A stretch of DNA of 64,000 nucleotides from Ailanthus altissimus. Lineage: Eukaryota > Streptophyta > Magnoliopsida > Sapindales > Simaroubaceae. Numbering within the stretch: position 1 is the first letter of the stretch; each line of letters begins with the position of its first letter. The notes below the pieces were generated by a model. It did no database searches. It worked only from the letters and a program-made list of their open reading frames with translations, and was not told the DNA's origin. Made by a program: the position numbers and the translations under genes. Below are positions 35,151 through 47,940 of the stretch, piece by piece. The DNA is taken from positions 32,919,001 through 32,983,000 of the forward strand of contig OX327683.1 of assembly GCA_946807835.1 (NCBI GenBank), given 5' to 3'.

Positions 35151-36850
35151 TGTTGAGATTTATACTCATGTGTCATCATATTTTTGTATGAATATTATAT
35201 TTTTATACTTATGTAATAAATAAATATTTTATTAAATAGCTAATTATTTTTTATTAAGCTAATATATTTTTAACATTTCGGACACTATATTAATTTGAAT
35301 GAGTTTAGATTAGGTCTAAAGTGTTAGAACCTTATCTTAAATGAGACAAAGACATGAGAATATACTTATAATGATATAGTTGCAGATAATTGCAAGTGTT
35401 GTTAAGAAATATCATTGTGTAAATATGTTCTCAAATTAAATGTTCTTGATCTATTTCCACAAATGCAGGGTCTATCGAATGAAACTGATTAATATAGATC
35501 AGTGTATGTATATATCTGGATAGATCAGATGGTTAATCTTAGCAAACCATGAGCTTAGTGGAAGCCATATAGATATACATGTATTTAGTAAGGACTGGAT
35601 ACTAAACTAGACTCAATGAATACCTCCAATAGATTTCTCATAAATCCGTAAGTGGAGGGTCTTCTCGAGTTTAGTAGTATTCATGGTCTCTAGACCTGAG
35701 CATCACAGTGGGATAATGAGTGATCCACCATCCTTAGGTTCCACACATGTCAGAGACCTTTCATAGGGGCGTCGCTGGGTATGGTCCGATGTTTATAGAG
35801 TTTGGTGTGTGTAGATATAGAATCCGTCAACTCGTATGAGAGAGTTAATATCCAAATACTTTAAGGTTATATTCTATGAAGTCTTATGGCCATAAGCATT
35901 TAACCCGGTAAAGATTTTCCTGTAAAGTAAATAATATACGCAAAAAAGATAAGTTTATGGTTGAGTAATAGGAAACTTGACGCTGTTGATCTATGTTTCT
36001 ACTTTTCTAGGATATGAATGATTGAAAGTTTGTACGAATATGGATTAATCTCGACTTGTATGGCTTAACTTGTCATTTTGTATTATCCATAACGTGTGTG
36101 GGGGGGGCATCGGTTATGGACTTACGAAAATATTTCGTGAGACAAAATAGGTGTAAACCTTATAGTCTCACTATATGAATTTATTTTAGGGTCTCTCAGG
36201 GAGTAGCTAATGTTTAAGTGTTAAATCTAAAATTGTGTCAAGTGATATTTGACACTTTTATCTACCTAATATTGTCTCAAATTGTGCCAATAATTAGTAT
36301 GGATACTGGGCATTGAGAGACATAACTACCATTTAAATAAAATAATTGTTGTTTTATTTAAATTAAATTATTATTCACTTATTTATTTTATGATCTCTCA
36401 GGGAGTAGTTAAGGTTTAAATGTTAAATCCAAAATTGTACTAAGTGATACTTGACACTTTATCTTCTTAGTGTATGTCGCCAATGATTTATATGAGTACT
36501 AATTTGAACATTAATAAATAAAATTATTATAAATAAATAAATAAATAAAAGACAAAATTTACTTATATATGTAAGTTAAAATGACCGAGTCTAAGAATAA
36601 GAAAATAGTGAGCATTATATTTAAAAGAGCTGAGAGATTAATTTAGAAGCAAGAGTTGTTTCAGTATTTTTTTAAAAATGGAAAGCTATCATTTTAATTT
36701 GAAGAAGTTCACCGCGTCTTCATCTAGAATTGTTAAAAGTACGCTTTAAGGGTGAGTTCTCTTATCTTATTAGCCTAATAAGATTAAATTAATGAGTATT
36801 AATTTCGGTGTGTAGCATATAAGACATGTTATTTTAAAATGCACATATTT
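35151..36850 (+). mobile_element. Copia-type LTR, copy 2, inserted in gypsy leader
   Basis: It starts with TGTTGAGATTTATACTC at 35151 and parallels copy 1 (31567) for about 1 kb, with clear divergence. It contains its own internal repeat: the block beginning CTCTCAGGGAGTAG at about 36193 recurs at about 36395 with a period near 200. The right end is uncertain (between about 36780 and 36850). Confidence 0.55.
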
Positions 36851-38245
36851 ACCTGTAGCACGGTGTACACGCACACAACACCAACAAACGTTGCCTTGAA
36901 AAACTGTTGCGCCCTCTCCTAACGGCCATCGCCTCCTCCGAAAAGCCTCTTCCCATTCTCGGCCCCTTTGAATAGTTGCATTTATGGCCGAATTTTTGGG
37001 CTTCAACGTGACTCCCTGGGGCTTTGTCCGAGCTTACAGTGCTTCCCTGATAATTTTGACCTAGATCTGGCTGAGATCCTACCATTTCTCGCCAATTTTG
37101 TATGTCTTTGCCAATGTTTGCCGTCGTCAACCTTGAACTACTACAGATCTAACATTTATCTCCAATTTCTGACTACCGTAGGCTCCATAGTTGGCTCCCG
37201 TTTTACCTTGGTTGGGTGGTATGTTGATTAGATTAAGTTTGGTTTGCATATAGTGTTGTAATAAGTGTAGGGTATTTTTGTCAATTAGATAGGGGGTTGT
37301 ATGTCCCTCGTTGGAAGGGTTATAAGTCCCTCATTATGAAAGTTGCGATTCTCTCGTCGAGAGGTTTGTAGGCATTTTTTTAAGACTTGACTTTGTGTTG
37401 AAATTTAATTTATTTATCTTCTTAATAAAAAATTTAGGTTCGAACGGTTGTCGGTAAATATCAATTGTATTAGTCCTAGTAATTTTCTACTTGTATAATA
37501 ACAATCTCTGAAATATCTTAATTTTTTAATTTATGATATTTATGATTAAAAGAAAATTCGGATGTTTGAAGGACGGGACCTAAATAGTAGGTATACTGTA
37601 TATGCACGTGCATCACATGTATAAGTTTTTTGAATACCATAAAATAAGCATATTTCTTTGTTATGTTTTATTTTATTGATAAAATTTATGTTATTTTCTT
37701 ACCTGGGTATGTATTATATTTGGACTTTGAAGTGTACCCAAGAGTCGAGGTGAGGGAAAAAAAAAAGTTAAAACAAAATGCTCGAATTGGTTTAGTTCTG
37801 CGCCCTCTTGCGGTCTTATTCAGTCCTGGTTAAAAAACTAATCTTTGTTTATTTTAAAATCAGCTTGGTAATTAGTTATATATTAACTATAGATGTTGAA
37901 ATTCAAAAGTTGACGAGGATTTAATTATTTGGGAATTTGTTCTCGGATAATGACGGGATGATTAGAAACATAAACAAGTTCGAGATTGAAAGATATTCTC
38001 CGGTAAATAAGCTTAATGCTGAAAGGATAATGATCGCCAAAACTACAGCCATTCCCGTTTGTACTCCTTCTAAAGCCACAACTCCTGTCGAAGAAGAAGA
38101 AGCTTCTGTTAACAATGCAATCGATAAAAGTAGTACATGTGCCGCCTTACCACAAGACAAAACTCCCAATCCTTTCTTTAGTTCAGATCCACAAGTATGG
38201 AAAGTGAATCCCATTGGGAACACGATCATCTCCGGTTATTGTCCA

Positions 38246-38272
38246 ATATATATATATATATATATATATATT
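38246..38272. repeat. TA microsatellite
   Basis: A pure TA run of about 13 units ends the plus-strand open frame of the neighbouring unassigned patch and adds spurious Ile-Tyr codons to it. Confidence 0.9.
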
Positions 38273-40018
38273 TAAATAACAGTTCTCGTAATTTCATTTT
38301 TTATGGGACATTTTTGTTTATATAAGAGTTATTGAATACCGTTTATTCTTATAATTTAATCACCCCTCTTATGTCGTCTGAGTAACAAGTAGTCTCAACT
38401 CTTTTTTTTATGTTCAAAATGTAATTTCTATAATTAAATTAGTAATATTATAATGTAAAATTTTTGATATAAAATTAAAAATTATTGGACTATATAAAGA
38501 TAACATGGATCTGTTATACTTCGTCAAGACCTAATTCTCTTTTATAGAGTGAACATATGAACTTTATAATATGAATTATTATAATAAATGATTATTACTA
38601 TTATCTTTGAATGGAGAGACTTACCATTTTATGTGAAAAAAAAACTTACACTTTTGTATGAGAAAAAATTTATCATTTTTTGCGAGAAAAAATCGATCCT
38701 CACATAAGTAGATAATACATACCCTCGTGTAAGAGGGAACTTATCCAAATAAATAACAATAAAAAATCATCATGAATGAGATAAATTACAAAAAAAACCC
38801 TTACACATAATACACTCATTGTACATAATCCAATCCTAATCTAAAACGAAGCTATACAAACAGGCAAATATTAATCAATCTCGGGCTAAACCATCGCAAA
38901 TAATGGAGTAATGGCACTGCAGTGGCTAGAATTGAAAAGTCAAGGGTCGGAGATCCAAGATTGTAGGAGTAAGTTACAGACAGTGGCACACGACGCAAAT
39001 TCAATAACGACAGCAAGTTCTTAATCGAGGATGGGTAGGAAAAGATGTCGAAAAAGTATAAAATCTTGATTGGGATTCCAAGATCGAGAGGGGAGAAAAG
39101 GAGGGAGGGGGTGGGGGATGGGGTTGGGGTTTAAAATGATTGGGTTAGTGATGTATTCACTCAGAGAAGGCGAAAAAACTCATCGATGACCTGAGAGCAT
39201 CGCCAACTAATGATTTGCACATAACCTCTCGGAGCATCCACGGTTGCAATTGAGAGGAGTTGCTTATTTTTGACCATTCTGAGTAAAACCGAAGTAAAGT
39301 TATGCTAAACAAAATAACAAATAAATTATAAACAAATAAAGAGCTAAGCTTGAGATTATAAAGATAAGGAGAAAAAGGCCGTTGGAGAGAAGGTTAATGG
39401 CTCTTCATCTGTGAAGGACAACTCTTTAGAGTGTGGAGGTTTTGGTTGAGAGAGTTTTGATGAGCTCGAGGATTTTGAAAGAATTAGATGATCAAGTTAT
39501 TTCAATCTATTCAAAATAAAAAGAAGGTTCAATAACTTGAACTTGCAATGGTGATTTCAATAAATTTGAATTTGAACTTGCATTGTAGAGTATTTTTTAG
39601 AAAAAATTATCATAATTTATTATGATAACAGTTACCAATATTAATAATTGAAAATTTGAAAAGTTCTAGCGTTAATGTGATTGAAGCTATTTATTTTATT
39701 TTTTTACATTATGATAATAAAATTGTAGTAAATACAAAATATCAAACTAAATTAATACAATTGATTTTAAAAATGACAGTTGAAATTAATTTATATTTTG
39801 TATTATGATTTATGTGATATTTAACTCAGCGATTATTAATTAGTATTGTTTAATTATTATATTAATAAAATTAAAAAGTTAAAACGGTTGGTGACATGTA
39901 TTGTAAAACTAGCATTACTATATATATATATTTTAAGACTTTTAGGATTTTGTTTTCTGAAAAAACTTTTAGGAGTTGGGTACGTGTGTTTCGGTTATTA
40001 CCAAGGATTTAGTGCATA

Positions 40019-40145
40019 ATAAGACGATACATATTCATTTTCATTATTATTATATTTTCAAAAGTAAATATCTTGTTACAATAAGATGATACATATTCAT
40101 TTTCATTATTATTATATTCTCAAAAGTAAAATAGTTGATAACAAG

Positions 40146-40173
<28 letters not shown>
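40019..40173. repeat. 62-bp tandem duplication followed by a TA microsatellite
   Basis: ATAAGACGATACATATTC at 40019 recurs as ATAAGATGATACATATTC at 40081, and similarity continues through TCAAAAGTAAA. A TA run follows at about 40146-40173. The block lies about 250 bp upstream of the PRP39 leader. Confidence 0.85.
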
Positions 40174-40179
<6 letters not shown>

Positions 40180-40419
40180 AATGCATGATTATTATATCTG
40201 AATGTTATCTCGGGCCATGGTGCATGATGGGGAGTCCATTAAAAAGTCCAAAGCAGTGGCCCAAACCAATGTACACAAATACGAACTGACTACTTGTCAG
40301 GCCTCGAAGCCACGAACCCTAAGTTCTAATATTGACGTGGCCACCAAGCGAGAGCGACTGGTGCATGTGACGGCCCAGATTCAACTCATCACGAAATAAA
40401 CCCCGCCATCACCGATCCC

Positions 40420-41215
40420 GATTGTCCGTATAAGTACAAAAGAAGAGGGAACGAACCAAAATTAGAAAGAGATAGAGATACCGATACCAATACCCTATTC
40501 CATTTCTCTCTCTTGCGTTTTAGTTGCCTGCTACTTGTCTTGCCAAAAAGCCAATTAATTCAAAAACAAAAAAGATACCAAACACTGCACTCCAACCCGA
40601 AATCAAAAACCCTTCAATTCAGATACGAAATCCAGAACTCTCCGGAAACGGCGCCGTCTCCTGGCTTCTGGTAATTTTGTAGTTCATTGCTTACTCCTCG
40701 ATTATCGTGCTCTTACCTCGGCACTCCGTTAGGGTTTAGAGCGCCGAAACGTTTCGCTTAGGGTTTTATTCTCAATTTTAGCATCTTGTGATAGTTCTAT
40801 GCACCTAGGGTTGCATTGTTTCTGTAAATTGAATACGTCTCTATTGATACTCTATAATGATTACCGTTGAAGTAGTTTTAAATTCTGTTCCGAATATTAA
40901 CTGTCTGTATTACGTGTAGAAGGAAACTTTATGGATTTAATTGCTGTTTTTTTTCTTAATTTTTTAATTTTTTTTTACTGAAATAAATTTTGTTACTCAA
41001 CAAGTAAATGTCACGCTCGTGGGCAATTTAATTGGCATTTGTAAAAGATTGTAACGAATATGAATTATCTAATATATAAATTATCTAATGTGTACCTGGT
41101 TTTGTGTTTTTGTACTGAATATTGGTATGTTTTAGGAAGGGTTGTAATAAATTGTGATAAGAATTTCTGTTTTACCGTTGCAGCTTGAACTGTTGGGCTG
41201 AAAGTCTGTTTGACT
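40420..41215 (+). promoter_or_regulatory. PRP39A: PRP39 promoter-proximal region and 5' UTR with leader intron
   Basis: A TATA-like TATAAGTA lies near 40427-40434. The leader exon runs from about 40440 to 40670 and contains no ATG. A GT-AG leader intron occupies 40671-41183 (TGG then CTTCTG before GTAATT; acceptor TTGCAG). The second exon starts at 41184, and the first in-frame ATG is 41216. Leader introns of this kind are common in plant housekeeping genes and often raise expression. Confidence 0.7.
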
Positions 41216-44200
41216 ATGGGAGATAGCGAAATTCTAGTTGCTGACGCATCTGCTTCAGTTATGAGCTATAACACTGCTGGCTATGCTAACACTGGCTATG
41301 CCGATGCCAGTGCAAATGCTGCTCCTGATGCTGGTCCTTACCCACCTGGGACTACTGGAGATTTTGCTGTTTCTGGTACTCCAGCAGATGCAGCTTATTC
41401 TGTCCCTGGCGTAGGTGATGGAAATGCCTATAATATAGATTCGAATGCTTCTATGCAACAGGCTACAGATGTTGCGGCCTCTGGCACTGGTGATAATATT
41501 CCTGGTTCAGAAACTGCAGCTGTGGGGTCAGCTCAAGCTCCTGGGTATGGTTCTGTGAACGGCAGTGTTCTTAGTGAGGGGGTAAATGTCATGTCAATGG
41601 AAAATGGAAATTCTTCAGGTATTGCTGGTGGAGCTGCTGCAGGACATGATGCTGTGGATGGTTCTGGTAATGTTTTTTCATCAATGCTTTTTTGTAGTGT
41701 TGTTTTGGTGACTTCTTGTGTGGCTATTTGTGAATTGCGATCTGCATGGTAAAATCTGATTGCAAATTATTTTAGATGGGAGGTTATAGGTGATATTGAA
41801 TAAACTATATTAAGCACAGGTGTCTTCAGAAATATAAGTTATTTCATGTAACTTTCTGGAATAGTTGGTAATATAGAGCATTTTCATTACAGACTTTTGC
41901 ATTAACATTAGTAGCACCAAAATATAATATGGCAGTGATGTACAGTTTATTCCTTATTGGAGTTCTAAAGAAGCTACATATGAGATTTATTTACTGTACT
42001 GCACTTGAGTTATGTTTTGGATCCTTTACAATCTAAAGCCTTGAAATCAATTATGGCCTTCAACCTTAGTGCTGTGGATCTTACACTTGGGATTGGTTTC
42101 AGGAGTTCCCTTTCTCAGTCAACTTGAAATTATCATCTATTTTTGATTTATGTTTTAATTTCTTGTGCATCTTGTGCTTTCATCTTCTCTGAGTCATTTA
42201 TAGTCATAATCATTTATTCTTGGGCTCAAGTATTTCCTTCTTCACATGTTCGGGTTTTTGTGTCTACTGTCTGAAAACTTTGAACTTTAAATAGTGTTCA
42301 TTGGGTATACTGTATAGTTCAAAGAATATCATTGTCATGCCAATAATATCATGTTTACTTGTAATATAGGAGCAATTCTTCATTGTATACTTAAATTCTT
42401 CATTGTATACTTAAATATCTCATAGTTTTGACATGTTCATAGAATTGTTGAATTGGTTTTTTATTTTTATTTTCTTCTGAAATTGGTTTTGTATGTTCAT
42501 TTCGCCCCCTTTGGTGTTATGTTAGCAGCATCAGGTGAAGAAGATCGACTATGGAGCATTGTGAAGGCTAATTCTTCCGACTTTAGTGCATGGACTGCCC
42601 TACTAGAAGAGACAGAGAAGCTGGCCGAGGTATGTTGTTCTAGATAGTTATGTTAGACAATTAATTTCGTCGACAATGTATATTTTTAGTTTATAGCAAG
42701 AGAGATTCACACAGGTTGGTTGTATGGTTTGAATGGCCTCGCAATTTTACGACTTCATTTTTCTGAGACAAGTGCAATTTAAAAGGTAGTCAATTTGAAT
42801 GGTCACACTGGAACTTCTCCTCTGCTTGGTGCTATCATTTATTTTGTATGTAGGATATATAAGTGAATTGGCTATGTGCTGTCGTACTAACATTTACACC
42901 AATACCCTATATGCAGGACAATATACTGAAGATACGAAGAGTCTATGATGCTTTTTTGGCTGAGTTTCCTTTGTGTTATGGTTACTGGAAGAAGTATGCT
43001 GATCATGAGGCACGTGTGGGTTCCATGGACAAAGTTGTGGAGGTTTATGAACAGGCGGTTCAGGCAGTGACATATTCAGTAGACATTTGGTTGCACTACT
43101 GCATATTTGCGTTAAACACATATGGAGATCCCGAGACTATCCGAAGGTAATAGTTGTTCATTTATCCATTACTATTTTTGGTTTGGTTTGGGGGATCTTG
43201 ATTGTGTGAGTTCTTCGGCCATTGGGATCTGGTAATCTATTTTTGTTGCTTTCTAACATTATTTCAATATGCCTGCAACAGTGCTTACATCGTGGAAGGG
43301 TTTGATGGGAATGCACTTTAGAAATGATTTCTTTTTAATGTGCAAACTCATGAATTTGAGGCTCGCGTTATAGTCATATAGTTATTTGACATTAAAACTG
43401 TTTTGGCCTCTTAATACCCCTTTCTCTCCCTTCTTCCTTTAAGGCCTGTGTTGTAGTCAATTTGTTTTTAAATTATGGTTGTCTTCAACTTTGACACCTG
43501 AGGTGCATCATTTTGCAAAATGCTGCTGGCAAGATCTCGTCCGGTTAAGGGCTAAGATGTGGCCTCTTTCACTACTCCATTTCGGACATAGTATGGTTTT
43601 ATCAGGAAGGTAAATGCAGCGTTTGGATGTCATATGCTGTTAGAGTGAATTGTTCTCCTTCAAGACTAGTGCAGCTGTCTCCATTCATGGATGTGTTTGC
43701 ATCAGCCCAATTGATGGTTATACTTTGTATCATAACAAATTTTCTTTTCCTGCTGATGGTTCAGGCTTTTTGAGCGAGGATTGACTTATGTTGGGACAGA
43801 TTACCTCTCATACCCACTATGGGACAAATACCTTGAATATGAATACATGCAGCAAGACTGGAGCCGCATTGCCATGATTTACACTAGGATTTTAGAGAAT
43901 CCAATTCAACAATTAGATCGGTATTTCAGCAGGTAATTTATCGTTATCATATGCACATACTTCTCTGTTCGCCTCATTTATTGAGTTGTGGTTTAACCTA
44001 ATTCGTTTTAGGTTAATGGTTTGTTCATTGTTAGGAGTGATGTGCACGTTTGAGGTGGTGATTGGTGTCGTGATGTCTTGGGATTTGATTTTTGTTTTAT
44101 TGACTACTTTTTTGTATGTGTTCATTATGATTGCATTTCATTGTTGACATATTTACACACTCATGCATAGGCCTGGCAAAATTCACCGTAGGGGCGGGCC

Positions 44201-47200
44201 CCCGTGAGGCTCCGACTCAAATGAGGAATAAATGGGGGGTAGATTTTGTTATTTGTCGGGTTTTGGGGTGGGTATGGGGAGGAGTTATCATCCCTGAACT
44301 ATATGCGGGGTGGGTATTGGGATGGGTATCACCCCCGAAACCCTGAATTGAAAAAAATTATTTTTAAATAAAGTGTATTATTATAATTTTAAAAAATATT
44401 TTTAAAATATAAAAAATAAATAAATTCGAGTATGGGTGCCCAAGGGGACCTCATTCCCATTTCGGGGATCCCCATCCTCAAACCCAAACTATTTAATTGG
44501 GTCTGTGGCGGGTTTGGGGATTTTCAACCCATTCGGGTATGGGTGTGGGGATTGCCATCCCTGACCTGCCCCCGCCCCTGCCTCTCATTGCCAGCCATAC
44601 TTGTACATAATCTACAACAGTGTTAGTCCTAATGGTAAGAAACCAGCTTTGGAATTTGTGAGTGCAGGGTCTCTTCATTGTGCTTACAGTGCTAACCTCT
44701 GCATACATTAGGTCTTAATGTTGTGGTGTGCATTTAATGGGACAAATAGGTAAGATTTTCGCAAATTTTAGCCTTAAGAATGTAGTAATAAAACGGTTGG
44801 CAAGCTCAATTCCACCATGAAAATTTTTACCACTTGTTTCTCAAATGGTTTCATGATACGTGTAGATGTTCAGAAAGAGTGTTATTAGTTTGGAATTTGC
44901 TGTTAAGTTTGAGTTTTCCTTGTCATTCCTTCTACTTATATGCTTGGACATGTGCCGAGTGTTGCAATTTTGGATATTTATGTTTTGTATATGTTTCGTT
45001 TTATGTACTGCACTTCAGCAAATTGTGTTTTACTTTTAAAATAACATGTGGTGCAATTTTACAGTTTCAAGGAGTTTGCTGGAAGTCGACCTCTATCAGA
45101 ATTAAGGACTGTTGAGGAAGTAGGTGCCGCCACTGCTGCATCAGCACCTTCAGAGGCTGGTGATGAAGTAAATGAGAAAGAGGAAGAGGTTCAACCTGAT
45201 GTAGCTGAACAATCTTCTAAATCTGTAAGTGGTGGCTTATCAGAAGCAGAGGAGTTGGAGAAGTATGTCGCCATTAGAGAAGAGATGTATAAGAAAGCTA
45301 AAGAGTTCGATTCTAAGATCATTGGTTTTGAAACAGCTATCCGAAGGCCTTATTTTCATGTCAAGCCGCTGAGTGTCGCTGAGCTAGAAAATTGGCATAA
45401 CTATCTGGATTTTATAGAAAGAGAGGGTGACTTCAACAAGGTATTTGGGTTTGTATGCGGTCCATCTTTGAGAATCTCTGGTTTGTAGCTTTTAGTTGTC
45501 TCTTGATTATAAATTGACTTACAGTTAAGTAATATCTGCTGCATCATATGCTTTATTGGCTAAATCGTTGGGTGAAGCAACTTTTTAAACGGGAAATTGA
45601 ACTGAGACTAAAGCCTGGGCCTTCGATTTGGTTTCTTTAAGGCTAAGTACTTCCAAACCCTCATTTATCCATGGACATTTTAGGTTTGTCATGTGTTGTA
45701 TGGTATATTTTATTATTTTTAAATTTCCCATGTTATGCATGCAGGTGTGTTCTTGTCTTCCTAATCATCTATCTGTCAAGCAAGGAGGGTCCCTCCTTTC
45801 CTATATGAGGGGCCTCCTATTCAACTAATGGAGTATTTCTATGCATATCTCTTTTGTGCTTATATTGATTCTTTGTTCATGTTGGTGGGTTATGATACTT
45901 TTTAATCTGTGATGTGTTTTTCTGTGAGTACCAGGTGGTCAAGCTATATGAAAGATGTTTGATAGCATGTGCCAGTTATCCTGAGTACTGGATAAGATAT
46001 GTTTTGTGCATGGAAGCCAGTGGAAGCATGGAGCTTGCAGATAATGCTCTTGCTCGTGCAACTCAAGTCTTTGTCAAGGTATTGATATGCATCGGTTCAT
46101 AATTATTTTTCAAAACATTCTGGTCACTGCAGGTGATCAAGTTGCTGTTGAATTTAACCATTGATTTTGAGCTTGGAGCTTTTATCCTTGATCAGCTCTT
46201 TGGGTCTTTTTCTTCTAAAGGATATTGAGACTTGATGTATTGCAGTAGAGAGAATCTCTCTTGGAAGCAGATTCTCAGTGGGAAATTTGTTTTATACAAT
46301 ATATGTTAAGATTTATTTTTGGGTCAAGCTGCCAAGTTTGCTATCACCTGCAAAAAGGAAAAAGGTTGCAACTGGAATGTAAACTATGATATCTCGTAAT
46401 GAGCTTGTATTCTTTGCATTGCCAAGAAGCTTGCATTATTTCCTTTTATCCTCCAATTAATACAAAGTAGTAACATGCTATCAGTTCCTTTTAAAGCCTG
46501 TTATTTTTGGATCCTTTTAATGAATCGTGTTTGCTTTGATAGTGGTTGGTCTCTGATTAATAGTTTCCAATATTCAATTTAGAACTATAGATTTTGTCAA
46601 CAGTGAAGTATACTTTGGAGCTTCCCTCCACGAGATTTCAACATTGATATTTAGGCATTCGAACTATTATGCTCTTTTTTTTTTCTTCTCTTCATTAATT
46701 TACTAATGAGAGTTATTTGTTTTATCCCCAAATTTCAAAAGAGACTGCCAGAGATTCATCTATTTGCGGCCCGATTCAAAGAGCAAAATGGGGATGTAGA
46801 TAGTGCTAGAGCTGCTTATCAACGTGTACATACAGAAATATCTCCTGGCCTTGTTGAGGCAATTATTAAGCATGCAAACATGGAACGTCGTCTGGTATGT
46901 TTGTGTAAGCTAGTTGCTAGCTGTGCAGCTTTCAGTTCCAATGAAGATATTGTGTATTTTACTCAATTGTTTGATTTTGCAGGGGAAACTTGAAGATGCC
47001 TTTTCTTTGTATGAACAGGCCATTGCCATTGAGAAAGGGAAAGAGCATTCACAAACATTACCAATGTTGTATGCTCAGTACTCTCGATTCTTGTACCTGG
47101 TAACTTGTTTGCTTTCATCCAACCTTTTTGTTGAACTGTTGCCTAGCTTAAAGGGTATAGTTGCTGTTATTTATATTTTGAGCCATCATCTCCTTGTAGC

Positions 47201-47900
47201 CATGCGTAACGAAATCATTAATTGGGTTTATTTTCTGTTTTCTGTTTTTTTGGAGAGAAAACTAACACAAAGTATATTAGTAGAAATGGAGAATTTACAT
47301 TATACGTTTTCATGCCTTTGAAAATGGTCCGAAACCAAATAAAGCCCATTTTGACAATCTATCAGGTAACTACTAACAGGTCTATTTAGGCTTAGGTTTG
47401 ATGAATCCCTACTCCTCTGTCCAGGGATCTCTGATAACATTTTTTTTTTCCTTAAAAAGAAAACATATGCTGTAGTATAAGAATCACTATAAGAACTTTT
47501 GGCTAGGTGAGGCTAATACTATTTATTTTTTTCTTTTTTAGTATGCAACTCAAATGAAACTAACATTATATTTATTATTTATTCTTGTAATTTGAGATGC
47601 TTGTTTCAATTATTTATCTATGCTTTCCTACACAGTTACTATTATATTCCTCTTGCTCCATTAGGTTTCTGGGAATGCAGAAAAAGCTCGGCAAATTCTT
47701 GTTGGATCACTTGACCATGTCCAACTGTCAAAACCGCTTTTGGAGGTCTGATCGCTCTCTCCCTCCTACTCTGTGTTTGTGCTGTGTCTGTCAGCCAATC
47801 TCTCTTTCTCTCCCCCTCTTTCTCTCTCACACGCACACAGACACATCCACTTGTGCTGAGATCATGCATTACTCTCTTTCATTTTTTTTTTGTAAACAAT

Positions 47901-47940
<40 letters not shown>

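Larger units (their letters stand above)
36851..40420. other. Unassigned region upstream of PRP39
   Basis: Mixed intergenic DNA with two patches of higher GC. One, 36849-37130, has a 93-codon minus-strand frame rich in Gly, Arg and Ser; it may be a fragment of a mobile-element or gene exon. The other, 37921-38275, has open frames on both strands: the plus frame is polar, while the minus frame would be a two-helix membrane protein. I recognise neither. Further right are TA microsatellites, a 62-bp tandem duplication and AT-rich sequence with no gene. Confidence 0.4.

Noticed and set aside
44131..44626. Trp/Gly-rich open frames in the PRP39 intron
   Set aside because: They come from the G-rich MITE insert and have no domain or start context.
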